A stretch of DNA of 31,594 nt. Origin: Echinococcus granulosus (lineage: Eukaryota; Platyhelminthes; Cestoda; Cyclophyllidea; Taeniidae). The DNA lies in NCBI RefSeq assembly GCF_000524195.1, contig NW_020170483.1, positions 50,968-82,561 on the forward strand. The letters run 5' to 3'. The position numbers were made by a program, and so were the translations under genes. This document shows positions 29,866 to 31,594 of this stretch, one piece after another. The notes under the pieces were generated by a model. That model saw nothing but the letters and a program-made list of their open reading frames with translations. It did no database searches and was not told the DNA's origin. Positions within the stretch are counted from its first letter, which is position 1, and each line of letters begins with the position of its first letter.

Positions 29866-31594
29866 CTGCTTTTTTTTTCATCTCCCTTCGCCTCCGCCTC
29901 CGTCTCTTCCTGTCTACAGTTCGTGCGCGTACGTCACATTACCCTCTGAATCGCATCGCATCGCATTGCGTCAACGTAATTCCAATTATCTCAAGATTTC
30001 CAAAAATGCTTCGTATATCTTTCTCCTGTCCTCCCCCTTCTCATATAGTGGTTATTTACTTGTTTATTCACCAAACATTGTGACCAGTTTGCCCTCTTCG
30101 TTGCTGCGTGAAAGTGACTGTGCCTCGTGTGCTCCTCATATCACCTCTGTAATTCTTCTTTCTGTGATACATTTACTCCTCCGGACTTTCCCTTCATTTG
30201 GATTGGCTGAGGCACAAATGTGCTAGCTGGTGTACATGAAACAAGAGTGTCTATTTCAATTGTGCTTAATAACTTTCAGTTGGAGTAATAATGCATATGA
30301 GAAGTGGAGAAGCAAGATGTGAGGCGAGGAGAAGAGGGTTATCACCTCTGGCTCCTGATTGAAAGCTACCCTTGCAGTAGGTAAAGAAGCTTGATGGCTG
30401 GTTTGTAACTAGTCTTGTGGTTGTCTTTTGATAAGTGACTTGCCTAGCGTGTGCAGTCGTCTCATTTATCTCTGATATTTTGGTGAAAGGAAAGAAGATG
30501 CGTAAACGACTAGTGCGAATTCCACTCTATTGGGAATGGGTTTTGAAAGCAATACATGCTGATGCGAAGCAATGATCTCTGTAATATTCGCGGATAAGAC
30601 GGTTGAAGCAGAGACGCTGGGGAGCAATAATGGGATTGTGCAGTGGTGCGTGTGTGTGTGCTATGACGCAGGTCCACGGCGGGTCTGTATTCAATTGGAG
30701 GGAGAGGATTAATCGCGACTTATGTAGTTCGAGGTACATCCAAACACACATGACAGGGATATGGGCAATGGGTTAACTTGCGCGGTGTTGCTGCGTCCCA
30801 GCACATCTCACCAACACCCAAAATAGTGTCGCATATTCCAAGCTTGCAGTGGGCCAGAGAGGAACTCACACCATCAATAGTATGAAGGGCTGTTGTAGTG
30901 GAAAGTTAATTTGCGGTAAATGGAACTTCAATGTTAACGCGCACGGCTACAGGACCTCGATCCTCCGCCCTTTTTGAATAACTGCCTACCGTACCGCATC
31001 TGATTGGAATGGCTTAAGATGGAAAAACCATTCAGATGTACAATAAGTTGTGGAGAACGTGGGCTTCGCTACCACAATCTAGCTTAGGAGACACAAGTTT
31101 GTCCACGAAATGCACCTGCGAATCGGTCAATTCAGGTTACCATTAATTGAAAGCACCCTCAGTCGATTTACTCCACTTACACACCATGCAATTTACTTTA
31201 TGTTACACCACATTACTTCCTGTTCATTTATCTTGCGCAACCTTAGGATCATTTCATTGAATTTCAATGAATGCCACTTCAGGGCAGGATATGAAGGTGA
31301 AGGTGTCACTACTTCTACGCATCTCGTGCATATCCATGAATTATAAAACCGTCCAGTTGGACACTAGTGCGACTCTCGACATGAAACCCTAGGCGAAATT
31401 TCATCTTATGCGCAAAGTGTCACTTGATTTGTTTGAGTATACGGACTTAAGAGAGTGATACTAATTCAACCGATCTTCAAAGGACTGGAAGCCTAGCACA
31501 GGAGAAAGGGCTATAATTGCACCAACGCATGCTCGGCTATTCGCATTTCTCATTCACTGCATCGCATTCTGTGTGCACATTCTACACGCAGACG
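29866..31594 (+). other. HID1 3' flank, no gene recognised
   Basis: Begins with a pyrimidine-rich stretch, presumably 3' UTR, including a short tcgca triplication at 29951-29965. I found no canonical AATAAA signal. The open frame at 29717-30226 overlaps HID1 exon 14 in another frame and continues only because the region is pyrimidine-rich. The frames at 30527-30751 and 31110-31346 carry no motif. Confidence 0.55.

Noticed and set aside
29717..30226. 169-codon plus-strand open frame at the HID1 3' end
   Set aside because: It overlaps HID1 exon 14 in a different frame and runs on through pyrimidine-rich, Ser/Pro/Leu-biased sequence typical of a chance frame.

Overview
This is a protein-coding stretch of a eukaryotic nuclear genome, most likely from a parasitic flatworm (tapeworm or fluke). 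The evidence is two spliced animal genes with full-length homology, several introns of only 31-44 nt beside introns of 2-3 kb, and introns that lengthen from the 5' to the 3' end of each gene, a layout reported for flatworms. The phylum is an inference; the two gene identities are firm. There is no sign of bacterial, viral or CRISPR sequence.

Left part, minus strand, about 18859 down to 1142 and probably beyond the left edge: most of a JIP3/JIP4-family gene (MAPK8IP3/SPAG9; UNC-16 of nematodes, Sunday driver of flies). I could chain fifteen exons with matching splice phases, encoding about 802 residues: the RH1 domain, a coiled coil with the ISRLEER motif, an acidic linker, the second leucine zipper, the RH2 domain (FTREEMAKVLMER), the FFSRLF block, a proline-rich segment and the start of the post-RH2 region (VVVDANAP, AVPGAKKLDYE). 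The C-terminal WD40-like propeller lies outside the window.

Middle, 18860-22072: the divergent intergenic region. It holds a weakly supported, unrecognised three-exon minus-strand gene model (19204-20239, about 190 aa) and a decayed tRNA-like sequence (20611-20686).

Right part, plus strand, 22073-29865: a complete HID1 gene of fourteen exons encoding 900 aa, from the conserved N-terminal MG to the C-terminal LFEVQRT. All phases agree, provided intron 7 is a GC-AG intron. Downstream sequence to the right edge shows no recognisable gene.

The two main genes are transcribed away from each other. JIP3 proteins link kinesin-1/dynein to axonal cargo, and HID1 works at the trans-Golgi in dense-core vesicle formation. 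Both belong to neuronal and secretory vesicle traffic, but nothing in the sequence shows they are co-regulated. I found no clearly new biological system. The best leads are the GC-AG intron, the intron-length gradient in both genes, and the unrecognised small gene model.
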